Below, in pieces: positions 1-10,900 of a DNA stretch of 64,000 bases. The DNA is from Bimastos eiseni (Eukaryota; Annelida; Clitellata; Crassiclitellata; Lumbricidae). The position numbers and the translations under genes were made by a program. Under the pieces are notes generated by a model. The model searched no databases and was not told the DNA's origin. It saw only the letters and a program-made list of their open reading frames with translations. The stretch's first letter is position 1. Each line of letters starts with the position of its first letter. The stretch spans positions 43,613,926-43,677,925 of the forward strand of contig OY365811.1 of NCBI GenBank assembly GCA_959347315.1, in the 5' to 3' direction.

Positions 1-839
1 AACCAATAAGTGGCAACGAACTTTATACGTTTTTAAGAGTAAAGAATTATTTAATTACTTCGAGAATAAAGAACTTTTGTAGCGCCACTCACAGAAAATA
101 AGAAGCGCTTTCTGCGCTGACCTAAACTAAGAAGAAAACCTTCATCAATTAGCAAAATCACTCAGATAAGAAAAAGAGTGGGAGAGACCGACTCTCGCAC
201 ACACACCCTCACCCACCAACCAACAAGCACTCGCAGCTCTTAAGAGACAGGCAAAAACAAGTTAGACTTCCTGAAGTAATCGCGGTGGTTGTGGTCTGGA
301 AATGGTAGTGGTGGTCGTGGTTGTTGGGTAGTTGTGGTAGTAGTAAGAGTGGTGGGGTTAGGGTGGATTTTGGGCTGTGGGTGGGTGGGCTGTTGGACCG
401 ACAGAGGCCCACTTGCAGCTGAACTGAACTGAAGATGAAGAGGTGACAGCGAAAGCCTTCAGGTGCAAATAAGAGTCGATATGATATTATTAGGATCAGG
501 TTTCGTCGTCCATTTTACACTCTAAGCTACACGATGGTCAATCAATCGACCCAAGAATAATCGATCCAAGATCGATCGATCGCTCGCTCAATATGTCTCT
601 CATCAACTGAGTTGTTCGTGCATCTATCCTTTGCCGGTCGGGTAGGGGCGTTTACCTGATAAGATACTAATAACTTCCACTCAAACCTTATTGACCTTAA
701 GCATCTGACTGATATCTGAGAAATATTTGAAATCGATAACGAAACCAAAGAAGTTTTATTTAGTGGTTTAATTCAGGTAATAAGTAGAACGTCAATTAAT
801 AGTTGTGTATTTGCGAACGGAATGCGATTCATGTGAGAA
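1..839. other. AT-rich intergenic DNA, no gene seen
   Basis: No open frame here has recognisable protein character and no inverted-end element was found. Around 190-400 there are short G/T-rich and C/A-rich tracts that make small shadow frames. Confidence 0.5.
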
Positions 840-1330
840 CTAAAAAGAATATTAATAATTCAGGATGCTTCACTTAAGTTTAGAGACAGTCTGTTTCCTA
901 TTAGCCAGTCTATACCCAGAGGTGATTGACTGACTGGTGGTTAACTAGACAGTAATTTGGAATAGGTTTCTGTGCGAGATAAAAACGTTCGAATCCTTAG
1001 TAAACAAATCAAAGTGCAATGAGGAAGAAACATTGGATAGGTCAGTGATATAAAGTAAAATTAATATTGGGCCCATATTGGAGTCATGGGAAACACCAAA
1101 TTCAAGTAGGCAAAGTTTCGATACTTCAGTGTTGCATTGAACCTGTTGTCTGCAATCTGACATTTTTGACCATATGAGCATTTATCATCTAAGGCCAGAA
1201 TTATCCAGTTTAATAGAAGGAGTTTATCATCTAGAGAATCGAACATTTATAAAGAATCGAGGAGTATTCCAATAGAATGTAATCGTTGCTTTCAATGGCT
1301 TGCCATATTTTATCATTGATATTCTAGAAA
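840..1330 (-). pseudogene. Decayed non-LTR retrotransposon reverse transcriptase fragment
   Basis: Read on the minus strand, three overlapping frames together give the palm region of a LINE-type reverse transcriptase. The frame at 945-1181 reads GVSHDSNMGPILILLYITDL followed by FTKD and a VFISH stretch. This aligns by eye to the family pattern GVPQGSxLGPxLFLxYINDL, then FADD. The frame at 1061-1246 contains FDSLDDKLLL, like the family's AFDxxxHxxLL. A third frame just upstream, near 1250-1310, contains IWQAIESND. The catalytic FADD is changed to FTKD and the frame shifts at least twice, so it is dead. No 5' or 3' end was located. Jockey, CR1 and related clades all share these motifs, so the clade is unassigned. 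Confidence 0.75.
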
Positions 1331-1650
1331 GATTTGCCATTTGGCTGTCCAGCATGAAAGACACGTTTGTTTGAATAAAAGATTTACGTTTTAATAACGT
1401 AATCGTACAATCTGTTAAACATAGTTGATTCCATCAATTTGGGAAAATAAAGTGAAACGAATTTGGACGTCTAATTATACATTTCGAATTTGTTATCCTG
1501 TTTAGAAATTGATGTGATTCCGTAGGAAGGACTAAGGGAGTGGCAAAAGAATAATTACTTTATTTGTTTTAAGGGAGTGGTGAGAAAATTTAATGCTGCT
1601 CTGGTAGTACACACTAATTGTATTGTATTTCCGTTATTTAGCGTCTTGCC
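1331..1650. other. AT-rich intergenic DNA
   Basis: Nothing recognised. It could include more decayed LINE sequence 5' of the reverse transcriptase fragment, but no motif remains that I can read. Confidence 0.4.
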
Positions 1651-1711
1651 AGGGCATGACATGACGGGGAATGCCATGATAGGGCATGACATGACAGGAC
1701 ATGACATGACG
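1651..1711. repeat. Short tandem repeat of GACATGACAT type
   Basis: Imperfect copies of GGGCATGACATGAC and its halves run head to tail over about 60 bases. Confidence 0.75.
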
Positions 1712-1755
1712 ATGTCTCTGGTACCTTATCAGTTCTGTTTGGCATTGATGCTCCG

Positions 1756-2145
1756 TTGATTCGAGTGCTTTCCCTTCTCAGGCGACTGAGGCTGCGTGGT
1801 GGAGGGGCGGGGGCCGTCAGTGCCCCCCTCTCAGGGGCGGTGACGGCGCCTGACGTGGGATCGCCAGCGGTCCCACCGAGGCCCCCGCCGCCGATGAGGA
1901 GGCCGCCTCTCTTCACCGAAAGGACGGACATGTGCAGCTTCATCGTCGTCTCAAGCGATTTGAGAGTGTCACTGAATTCAGCGCTTTCCTCAGCCGTCAA
2001 CTCTGACTCTTTGGGGGTCGAGGTCATCGTAGCCTCTGCATTGACCGCTGAAGACATGGCGAACCAATGGAAACTGCAACGAAGGTGGAGAAGGAGATGG
2101 AGCAGGAGATGGAGGAAATGGAAGAGATGGAAGAGGATGAGCTGA
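1756..2145. other. GC-rich segment with several coding-like frames, unassigned
   Basis: This stretch is much richer in GC and CpG than its surroundings. On the plus strand one frame runs 1756-2145, a second ends at a TGA near 2001, and a third (near 2067-2143) is rich in Glu and Met and ends with a stop. On the minus strand 2057-1638 begins with a well-formed Ser/Thr/Glu-rich start. I recognise none of these proteins and cannot decide the strand. It may be an exon or promoter-associated CpG cluster. All functional reading is inference. Confidence 0.3.
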
Positions 2146-2529
2146 TGCTACCAGGAAACGACTTAGAACAGAGAAGAAAAGAGTGACTCTGACTATGTCT
2201 CTCTGTCTTTCTGTTTCTCTTCTTAACACTATTTGAATGACTGGATGATGAGCATCCTGCTTCTTTTGTTTGTTTGTTTGATCGTCCGTTCGTTTGTTCG
2301 TCTCTTTTGATGTCTCTATATTTGTCAGTGTTCCTTCGATGTTGCTTTCTCTTCTTCGATTTCTTGATTTCTTTTGGGGGCCATTTCTCTCTCGATTCGA
2401 TTCAAATTCCTTGAACAGAAAATCACAAAAAAATAATTCTTGTATATAATTTAAGACAAATGAGCCAACTTCATTAATTATTTATGTCCTTCTGTACAGT
2501 AGAGGGGACGTGATATCCTACGACCAGCC
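2146..2529. other. Intergenic, T-rich
   Basis: Contains runs of TTTGT and TTCGT type but no recognised gene. Confidence 0.4.
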
Positions 2530-2908
2530 TCTCTCTGTCCCTGTCTCTCTCTCTCTCTCTGTACGTGTGTGTGTCTCTGTGTGTGTCCGTCTCACTTGAC
2601 TGGTGCTATTACTTGAACCAATCTTTTACTCATTCTGCCCTCATCGACTTTCAGTTTTTTTTCTAGCCTTACGTCTGATGCCGCAGTCCATTGTCTTGAA
2701 ACGTTTGTTCTCAATGTCATAAATAATTCAACACATGTCACTTTTTCTCCACCTCCTCCTCCTTCTCATCCCCCTTCTCTAGTTCTCTTTATCTTTCTCC
2801 TCTCCTTCCTCCTTTCTATTCATATTTCTTATTCTCTTCCTACTATTACATCCTCTACTCATCCCTCTCCTCCACCGCCTCTCCTCCATCCTTTTCCTCC
2901 ACCCCTCC

Positions 2909-2942
<34 letters not shown>

Positions 2943-2943
2943 G
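2530..2943. repeat. CT and GT microsatellites followed by a pyrimidine tract
   Basis: (CT)n then (GT)n occupy about 2540-2590. From about 2741 to 2943 the plus strand is almost wholly C and T, mainly CTC and CCT triplets. Confidence 0.8.
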
Positions 2944-3291
2944 CACTATAATTGTCTGCTGTAAGGATTGTTTTTACGCCCAAGTGAGTGAGCACAGACA
3001 AATCATGAAGTCAATCTTCGTTGCTTGATTTCTGGAGGATCCTGTCTTCAGTTCACCGTTGACTTATATTACATTACGAATCGATGTTAGTCACTTAACT
3101 CATCTCAATCGCTCCCTCGACGTCCGTCCTTTCTATAGAAAGCTCAAACAATCTGAGACGCAGGAAGTAGATTCATCGCTTAGTCAAGGAAAATCAAAAA
3201 ACAAGACTAGTTAGTTAAGACTCTGCTGTTCTAAGTCAGACTCACAATTCTAAGTCCTGTCCTTCCTAGCCTCAGTCCACTCCCATTCCTG

Positions 3292-3815
3292 ATTGAAATT
3301 GCCTGATTACTCATTATTCGAAGTCCTGCATTCCACAGCCTCCTTCTACTCCCATTCCAGATCTAAATGACCTGGCTACTCCCATTTCGAGTCCTTGCTA
3401 GTCATGGTCAATTTCCATTCCAGACTTAAATGACCTGGCTACTCCCATTTCGAGGTCCTTCCTAGTCATGGTCCATTTCCATTCCAGATTTAAATGACCT
3501 GGCTACTCCCATTTCGAGGTCCTTCCTAGTCATGGTCCATTTCCATTCCAGATTTAAATGACCTGGCTACTCCCATTTCGAGGTCCTTCCTAGTCATGGT
3601 CCATTTCCATTCCAGATTTAAATGACCTGGCTACTCCCATTTCGAGGTCCTTCCTAGTCATGATCAATTTCCATTCCAGACTTAAATGACCTGGCTACTC
3701 CCATTTCGAGTCCTTACTAGTCATGGTCCATTTCCATTTTAGATTTAAATGACCTGGCAACTCCCATTTCGAAGTCCTTCCTAGTCATGATCCATTTCCA
3801 TTCCAGAATTAAATG
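3292..3815. repeat. Minisatellite, 64-bp unit, about 8 copies
   Basis: The phrase ATTCCAGATTTAAATGACCT recurs at 3481, 3545 and 3609, giving a 64-bp period. Diverged copies with slightly different spacing lie on both sides from about 3292 to 3815. Confidence 0.9.
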
Positions 3816-4016
3816 TTATTGAGCAATTTATATTACGCCGGAAAAGGTAAACATAATAAGGTGAGTGATTCATTAGCTGTTACTTCTCTTGTCACTCTCT
3901 CGTTTCTCAACCATGAAATATTATATTCAATAAATCCATTTCCAGCTGATTCGTCCTTTATTCATCAACTTCTGAGTTTTCAATTCTTCAGATGATGCGT
4001 CCTGCTGATAGTCTTT

Positions 4017-4245
4017 AATTCCTCTGTGTTAGTCCTTAATTACTCTACTGTAAGTCCTTAATTACTCTGCTGTTAGTCCTTAATTCCTCTGCTGTTAGTC
4101 CTTAATTCCTCTGCTGTTAGTCCTTAATTCCTCTGCTGTGAGTCCTTAATTCCTCTGCTGTTAGTCCTTAATTCCTCTGCTGTGAGTCCTTAATTCCTCT
4201 GCTGTTAGTCCTTAATTCCGCTGCAGTTAGTCCTTTATTCCTCTG
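4017..4245. repeat. Minisatellite, 22-bp unit, about 10 copies
   Basis: The unit CCTCTGCTGTTAGTCCTTAA plus TT repeats head to tail with point variants such as GTGAG for GTTAG. Confidence 0.9.
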
Positions 4246-4491
4246 ATCTCAGTGTGTCCTCTGTTCATTGGGCCTTCTTTCCTCGGATGATAGTGAATGA
4301 TCAATTCATTCAAAATCGTTAGTAATTCATTTCTTAGATCCTGAATTCCTGAATTTGTCTTAAAGCCCTCATCGTCTACCATTACAATAATAATTCTCAA
4401 CATAATAATCGAAATGATTTTAAAAAAACGACGGATGATCTTACCTCAGATCCTTCCTTTTCCCTTCGAATCTGTAGCAGGATTACATCCG

Positions 4492-4562
4492 TTTTGCTTC
4501 CTTCTTCCTTCCTTTTTCCTTCCTTCCTTCCTTCCGTCCTTCCTTTCTTCTTCCTTCCTTCC
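4492..4562. repeat. CTTC-type microsatellite
   Basis: Runs of CCTT/CTTC tetranucleotide with few interruptions. Confidence 0.85.
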
Positions 4563-4589
4563 TGCTGATGCTTTGACTCTGTTAACGCC

Positions 4590-4790
4590 GTTCGCTATTA
4601 GCTGCCGCTGCGGCCGTCACCACCTTTTCCTCTGGCCCCCGATGACCGCTGGATGGATGGAGCCTCCTGAAGACACACGCGGCGGCGGCGGGCGGCGGGC
4701 GGCGGGCGGCGTCTCACCTCGGCACTGTCACAGTGCCAGCAGCAGAGGCAGCAGGCGCCGGTCGTTCTGCAGGTGAGTTTACCTGGCATC
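4590..4790. other. CpG-rich island with strong splice-donor-like sites, possible exon
   Basis: A CpG-dense block with a (GGC)-type run near 4680-4715. On the plus strand it ends in CTGCAG followed by GTGAGTTT at 4774, a near-perfect splice donor, so it could be a first exon whose intron would contain the giant satellite. On the minus strand the same block reads GACCLCCWHCDSAE and is followed by GTGAGACG, also donor-like. The two readings compete. No downstream exon was found for either. Confidence 0.35.
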
Positions 4791-4957
4791 TCCTTCATCA
4801 GTATGCACCGTTGTCATTAGCAGCAGACTCTAGTTGTCCACAGCCATCCTCTACTGCAGCAACCATCAGCCGAACCCTCCCTCCCTTCCATCCATACCTC
4901 TTCCCATCTATCACTCCATCCATGCCTTGGCGACGCAGAATCCAAAGTCAATTGCGA

Positions 4958-7900
4958 AGATGGGAGGGAGAGAGGGAAGAAAGGAGAGAGAGGAAAGAAG
5001 GGAGAGAGGGGAAAAAGGAGAGAGAGGAAAGAAGGGAGAGAGGGGAAAAAGGAGAGAGAGGAAAGAAGGGAGAGAGAGGAAAGAAGGGAAAGAGGGAAGA
5101 AAGGAGAGAGAGGAAAGAAGGGAAAGAGGGAAGAAAGGAGAGAGAGGAAAGAAGGGAGAGAGGAAAGAAAGGAGAGAGAGGAAAGAAGGGAGAGAGGGAA
5201 GAAAGGAGAGAGAGGAAAGAAGGGAGAGAGGGAAGAAAGGAGAGAGAGGAAAGAAGGGAGAGAGGAAAGAAAGGAGAGAGAGGAAAGAAGGGAGAGAGGG
5301 AAGAAAGGAGAGAGAGGAAAGAAGGGAGAGAGGAAAGAAAGGAGAGAGAGGAAAGAAGGGAGAGAGGGGAAAAAGGAGAGAGAGGAAAGAAGGGAGAGAG
5401 GAAAGAAAGGAGAGAGAGGAAAGAAGGGAAAGAGGGAAGAAAGGAGAGAGAGGAAAGAAGGGAGAGAGGAAAGAAAGGAGAGAGAGGAAAGAAGGGAGAG
5501 AGGGGAAAAAGGAGAGAGAGGAAAGAAGGGAGAGAGGGAAGAAAGGAGAGAGAGGAAAGAAGGGAGAGAAGGGAAAAAGGAGAGAGAGGAAAGAAGGGAG
5601 AGAGGGGAAAAAGGAGAGAGAGGAAAGAAGGGAGAGAGAGGAAAGAAGGGAAAGAGGGAAGAAAGGAGAGAGAGGAAAGAAGGGAGAGAGAAAAGAAAGG
5701 AGAGAGAGGAAAGAAGGGAGAGAGGGAAGAAAGGAGAGAGAGGAAAGAAGGGAGAGAGGGAAGAAAGGAGAGAGAGGAAAGAAGGGAGAGAGGGAAGAAA
5801 GGAGAGAGAGGAAAGAAGGGAGAGAGGGAAGAAAGGAGAGAGAGGAAAGAAGGGAGAGAGGAAAGAAAGGAGAGAGAGGAAAGAAGGGAGAGAGGGAAGA
5901 AAGGAGAGAGAGGAAAGAAGGGAGAGAGGGAAGAAAGGAGAGAGAGGAAAGAAGGGAGAGAGGGGAAAAAGGAGAGAGAGGAAAGAAGGGAGAGAGGAAA
6001 GAAAGGAGAGAGAGGAAAGAAGGGAGAGAGGGGAAAAAGGAGAGAGAGGAAAGAAGGGAGAGAGGGGAAAAAGGAGAGAGAGGAAAGAAGGGAGAGAGGA
6101 AAGAAAGGAGAGAGAGGAAAGAAGGGAGAGAGGGAAGAAAGGAGAGAGAGGAAAGAAGAGGGAGAGAGGAAAGAAAGGAGAGAGAGGAAAGAAGGGAGAG
6201 AGGAAAGAAAGGAGAGAGAGGAAAGAAGGGAAAGAGGGAAAAAAGGAGAGAGAGGAAAGAAGGGAGAGAGGAAAGAAAGGAGAGAGAGGAAAGAAGGGAG
6301 AGAGGGGAAAAAGGAGAGAGAGGAAGGAAGGGAGAGAGGGGAAAAAGGAGAGAGAGGAAAGAAGGGAGAGAGGGGGAAAAGGAGAGAGAGGAAAGAAGGG
6401 GGAGAGGGAAAAAAGGAGAGAGAGGAAAGAAGGGAGAGAGGAAAGAAAGGAGAGAGAGGAAAGAAGGGAAAGAGGGAAGAAAGGAGAGAGAGGAAAGAAG
6501 GGAGAGAGGAAAGAAAGGAGAGAGAAAAAGAAGGGAGAGAGGGGAAAAAGGAGAGAGAGGAAAGAAGGGAGAGAGGGAAGAAAGGAGAGAGAGGAAAGAA
6601 GGGAGAGAAGGGAAAAAGGAGAGAGAGGAAAGAAGGGAGAGAGGGGAAAAAGGAGAGAGAGGAAAGAAGGGAGAGAGAGGAAAGAAGGGAAAGAGGGAAG
6701 AAAGGAGAGAGAGGAAAGAAGGGAGAGAGAAAAGAAAGGAGAGAGAGGAAAGAAGGGAGAGAGGAAAGAAAGGAGAGAGAGGAAAGAAGGGAGAGAGGAA
6801 AGAAAGGAGAGAGAAAAAGAATGGAGAGAGGAAAGAAAGGAGAGAGAGGAAAGAAGGGAGAGAGAAAAGAAAGGAGAGAGAGAAAGAAGGGAGAGAGAAA
6901 AGAAAGGAGAGAGAGGAAAGAAGGGAGAAAGGAAGAAAGGAGAGAGAGGAAAGAAGGGAGAGAGGGAAGAAAGGAGAGAGAGGAAAGAAGGGAGAGAGGG
7001 GAAAAAGGAGAGAGAGGAAAGAAGGGAGAGAGAGGAAAGAAGGGAAAGAGGGAAGAAAGGAGAGCGAGGAAAGAAGGGAAAGAGGGAAGAAAGGAGAGAG
7101 AGGAAAGAAAGGAGAGAGAGGAAAGAAGGGAGAGAGGAAAGAAAGGAGAGAGAGGAAAGAAGGGAGAGAGGAAAGAAAGGAGAGAGAGGAAAGAAGGGAA
7201 AGAGGGAAGACAGGAGAGAGAGGAAAGAAGGGAGAGAGAAAAGAAAGGAGAGAGAATAAGAAGGGAGAGAGAAAAGAAAGGAGAGAGAGAAAGAAGGGAG
7301 AGAGAAAAGAAAGGAGAGAGAATAAGAAGGGAGAGAGAAAAGAAAGGAGAGAGAGAAAGAAGGGAGAGAGAAAGAAAGGAGAGAGAAAAAGAAGGAAGAG
7401 AGAAAAGAAAGGAGAGAGAGGAAAGAAGGGAGAGAGGGAAGAAAGGAGAGAGAGGAAAGAAGGGAGAGAGGGGAAAAAGGAGAGAGAGGAAAGAAGGGAG
7501 AGAGGGGGAAAAGGAGAGAGAGGAAAGAAGGGAGAGAGAGGAAAGAAGGGAAAGAGGGAAGAAAGGAGAGAGAGGAAAGAAGCGAAAGAGGGAAGAAAGG
7601 AGAGAGAGGAAAGAAGGGAGAGAGGAAAGAAAGGAGAGAGAGGAAAGAAGGGAGAGAGGGAAGAAAGGAGAGAGAGGAAAGAAGGGAGAGAGGAAAGAAA
7701 GGAGAGAGAGGAAAGAAGGGAGAGAGGGGAAAAAGGAGAGAGAGGAAAGAAGGGAGAGAGAGGAAAGAAGGGAAAGAGGGAAGAAAGGAGAGAGAGGAAA
7801 GAAGCGAAAGAGGGAAGAAAGGAGAGAGAGGAAAGAAGGGAGAGAGGAAAGAAAGGAGAGAGAAAAAGAAGGGAGAGAGAAAAGAAAGGAGAGAGAGGAA

Positions 7901-10900
7901 AGAAGGGAGAGAGGGGAAAAAGGAGAGAGAGGAAAGAAGGGAGAGAGGGGAAAAAGGAGAGAGAGGAAAGAAGGGAGAGAGAGGAAAGAAGGGAAAGAGG
8001 GAAGAAAGGAGAGAGAGGAAAGAAGGGAGAGAGAAAAGAAAGGAGAGAGAGAAAGAAGGGAGAGAGAAAAGAAAGGAGAGAGAGGAAAGAAGGGAGAAAG
8101 GGAAGAAAGGAGAGAGAGGAAAGAAGGGAGAGAGGGAAGAAAGAAGAGAGAGGAAAGAAGGGAGAGAGGGGAAAAAGGAGAGAGAGGAAAGAAGGGAGAG
8201 AGAGGAAAGAAGGGAAAGAGGGAAGAAAGGAGAGAGAGGAAAGAAGGGAAAGAGGAAAGAAGGGAGAGAGGGGAAAAAGGAGAGAGAGGAAAGAAGGGAG
8301 AGAGAGGAAAGAAGGGAAAGAGGGAAGAAAGGAGAGAGAGGAAAGAAGCGAAAGAGGGAAGAAAGGAGAGAGAGGAAAGAAGGGAGAGAGGAAAGAAAGG
8401 AGAGAGAAAAAGAAGGGAGAGAGAAAAGAAAGGAGAGAGAGGAAAGAAGGGAGAGAGGGGAAAAAGGAGAGAGAGGAAAGAAAGGAGAGAGGGGAAAAAG
8501 GAGAGAGAGGAAAGAAGGGAGAGAGAGGAAAGAAGGGAAAGAGGGAAGAAAGGAGAGAGAGGAAAGAAGGGAGAGAGAAAGAAAGGAGAGAGAGAAAGAA
8601 GGGAGAGAGAAAAGAAAGGAGAGAGAGGAAAGAAGGGAGAAAGGGAAGAAAGGAGAGAGAGGAAAGAAGGGAGAGAGGGAAGAAAGAAGAGAGAGGAAAG
8701 AAGGGAGAGAGGGGAAAAAGGAGAGAGAGGAAAGAAGGGAGAGAGAGGAAAGAAGGGAAAGAGGGAAGAAAGGAGAGAGAGGAAAGAAGGGAAAGAGGGA
8801 AGAAAGGAGAGAGAGGAAAGAAAGGAGAGAGAGGAAAGAAGGGAGAGAGGAAAGAAAGGAGAGAGAGGAAAGAAGGGAGAGAGGAAAGAAAGGAGAGAGA
8901 GGAAAGAAGGGAAAGAGGGAAGACAGGAGAGAGAGGAAAGAAGGAGAGAGAAAAGAAAGGAGAGAGAATAAGAAGGGAGAGAGAAAGAAAGGAGAGAGAG
9001 AAAGAAGGGAGAGAGAAAAGAAAGGAGAGAGAAAAAGAAGGGAGAGAGAAAAGAAAGGAGAGAGAGAAAGAAGGGAGAGAGAAAAGAAAGGAGAGAGAAA
9101 AAGAAGGGAGAGAGAAAAGAAAGGAGAGAGAAAAGAAGGAGAGAGAAAAGAAAGGAGAGAGAGGAAAGAAGGGAGAGAGGGAAGAAAGGAGAGAGAGGAA
9201 AGAAGGGAGAGAGGGGAAAAAGGAGAGAGAGGAAAGAAGGGAGAGAGGGGAAAAAGGAGAGAGAGGAAAGAAGGAGAGAGAGGAAAAAGGAGAGAGAGGA
9301 AAGAAGGAGAGAGGAAAGAAAGGAGAGAGAGGAAAGAAGGGAGAGAGGAAAGAAAGGAGAGAGAGGAAAGATGGGAGAGAGGGGGAAAAGGAGAGAGAGG
9401 AAAGAAGGGAGAGGGGAAAAAGGAGAGAGAGGAAAGAAGGGAGAGAGGGGAAAAAGGAGAGAGAGGAACGAAGGGAGAGAGGGGGAAAAGGAGAGAGAGG
9501 AAAGAAGGAAGAGAGGGGAAAAAGGAGAGAGAGGAAAGAAGGGAGAGAGGGAAGAAAGGAGAGAGAGGAAAGAAGGGAGAGAGGGGAAAAAGGAGAGAGA
9601 GGAAAGAAGGGAGAGAGGGGAAAAGGAGAGAGAGGAAGAAGGGAGAGAGGAAAGAAAGGAGAGAGAGGAAGAAGGGAGAGAGGAAAGAAAGGAGAGAGAG
9701 GAAAGAAGGGAAAGAGGGAAAAAAGGAGAGAGAGGAAAGAAGGGAGAGAGGAAAGAAAGGAGAGAGAGGAAAGAAGGGAGAGAGGGGAAAAAGGAGAGAG
9801 AGGAAAGAAGGGAGAGAGGAAAGAAAGGAGAGAGAGGAAAGAAGGGAGAGAGGGGAAAAGGAGAGAGAGGAAAGAAGGGAGAGAGGGGAAAAAGGAGAGA
9901 GAGGAAAGAAGGGAGAGAGAGGAAAGAAGGGAAAGAGGGAAGAAAGGAGAGAGAGGAAAGAAGGGAAAGAGGGAAGAAAGGAGAGAGAGGAAAGAAGGGA
10001 GAGAGAAAGAAAGGAGAGAGAGGAAAGAAGGGAGAGAGAAAGAAAGGAGAGAGAGGAAAGAAGGGAGAGAGAAAGAAAGGAGAGAGGGAAAGAAGGGAGA
10101 GAGGAAAGAAAGGAGAGAGAAAAGAAGGAGAGAGGAAAGAAAGGAGAGAGAGGAAAGAAGGGAGAGAGAAAAGAAAGGAGAGAGAGAAAGAAGGGAGAGA
10201 GAAAAGAAAGGAGAGAGAGGAAAGAAGGGAGAAAGGGAAGAAAGGAGAGAGAGGAAAGAAGGGAGAGAGGGAAGAAAGGAGAGAGAGGAAGGAAGGGAGA
10301 GAGGGAAAAGGAGAGAGAGGAAAGAAGGGAGAGAGGGGAAAAAGGAGAGAGAGGAAAGAAGGGAGAGAGAGGAAAGAAGGGAAAGAGGGAAGAAAGGAGA
10401 AAGAGGAAAGAAGGGAAAGAGGGAAGAAAGGAGAGAGAGGAAAGAAGGGAGAGAGGAAAGAAAGGAGAGAGAGGAAAGAAGGAGAGAGGAAAGAAAGGAG
10501 AGAGAGGAAAGATGGGAGAGAGGGGGAAAAGGAGAGAGAGGAAAGAAGGGAGAGAGGGGAAAAAGGAGAGAGAGGAAAGAAGGGAGAGAGGGAAAAAGGA
10601 GAGAGAGGAAAGAAGGGAGAGAGGGGAAAAAGGAGAGAGAGGAACGAAGGGAGAGAGGGGAAAAGGAGAGAGAGGAAAGAAGGAAGAGAGGGGAAAAGGA
10701 GAGAGAGGAAAGAAGGGAGAGAGGGAAGAAAGGAGAGAGAGGAAAGAAGGGAGAGAGGGGAAAAGGAGAGAGAGGAAAGAAGGGAGAGAGGGGAAAAAGG
10801 AGAGAGAGGAAAGAAGGAGAGAGGGAAGAAAGGAGAGAGAGGAAAGAAGGGAGAGAGGAAAGAAAGGAGAGAGAGGAAAGAAGGGAGAGAGGAAAGAAAG

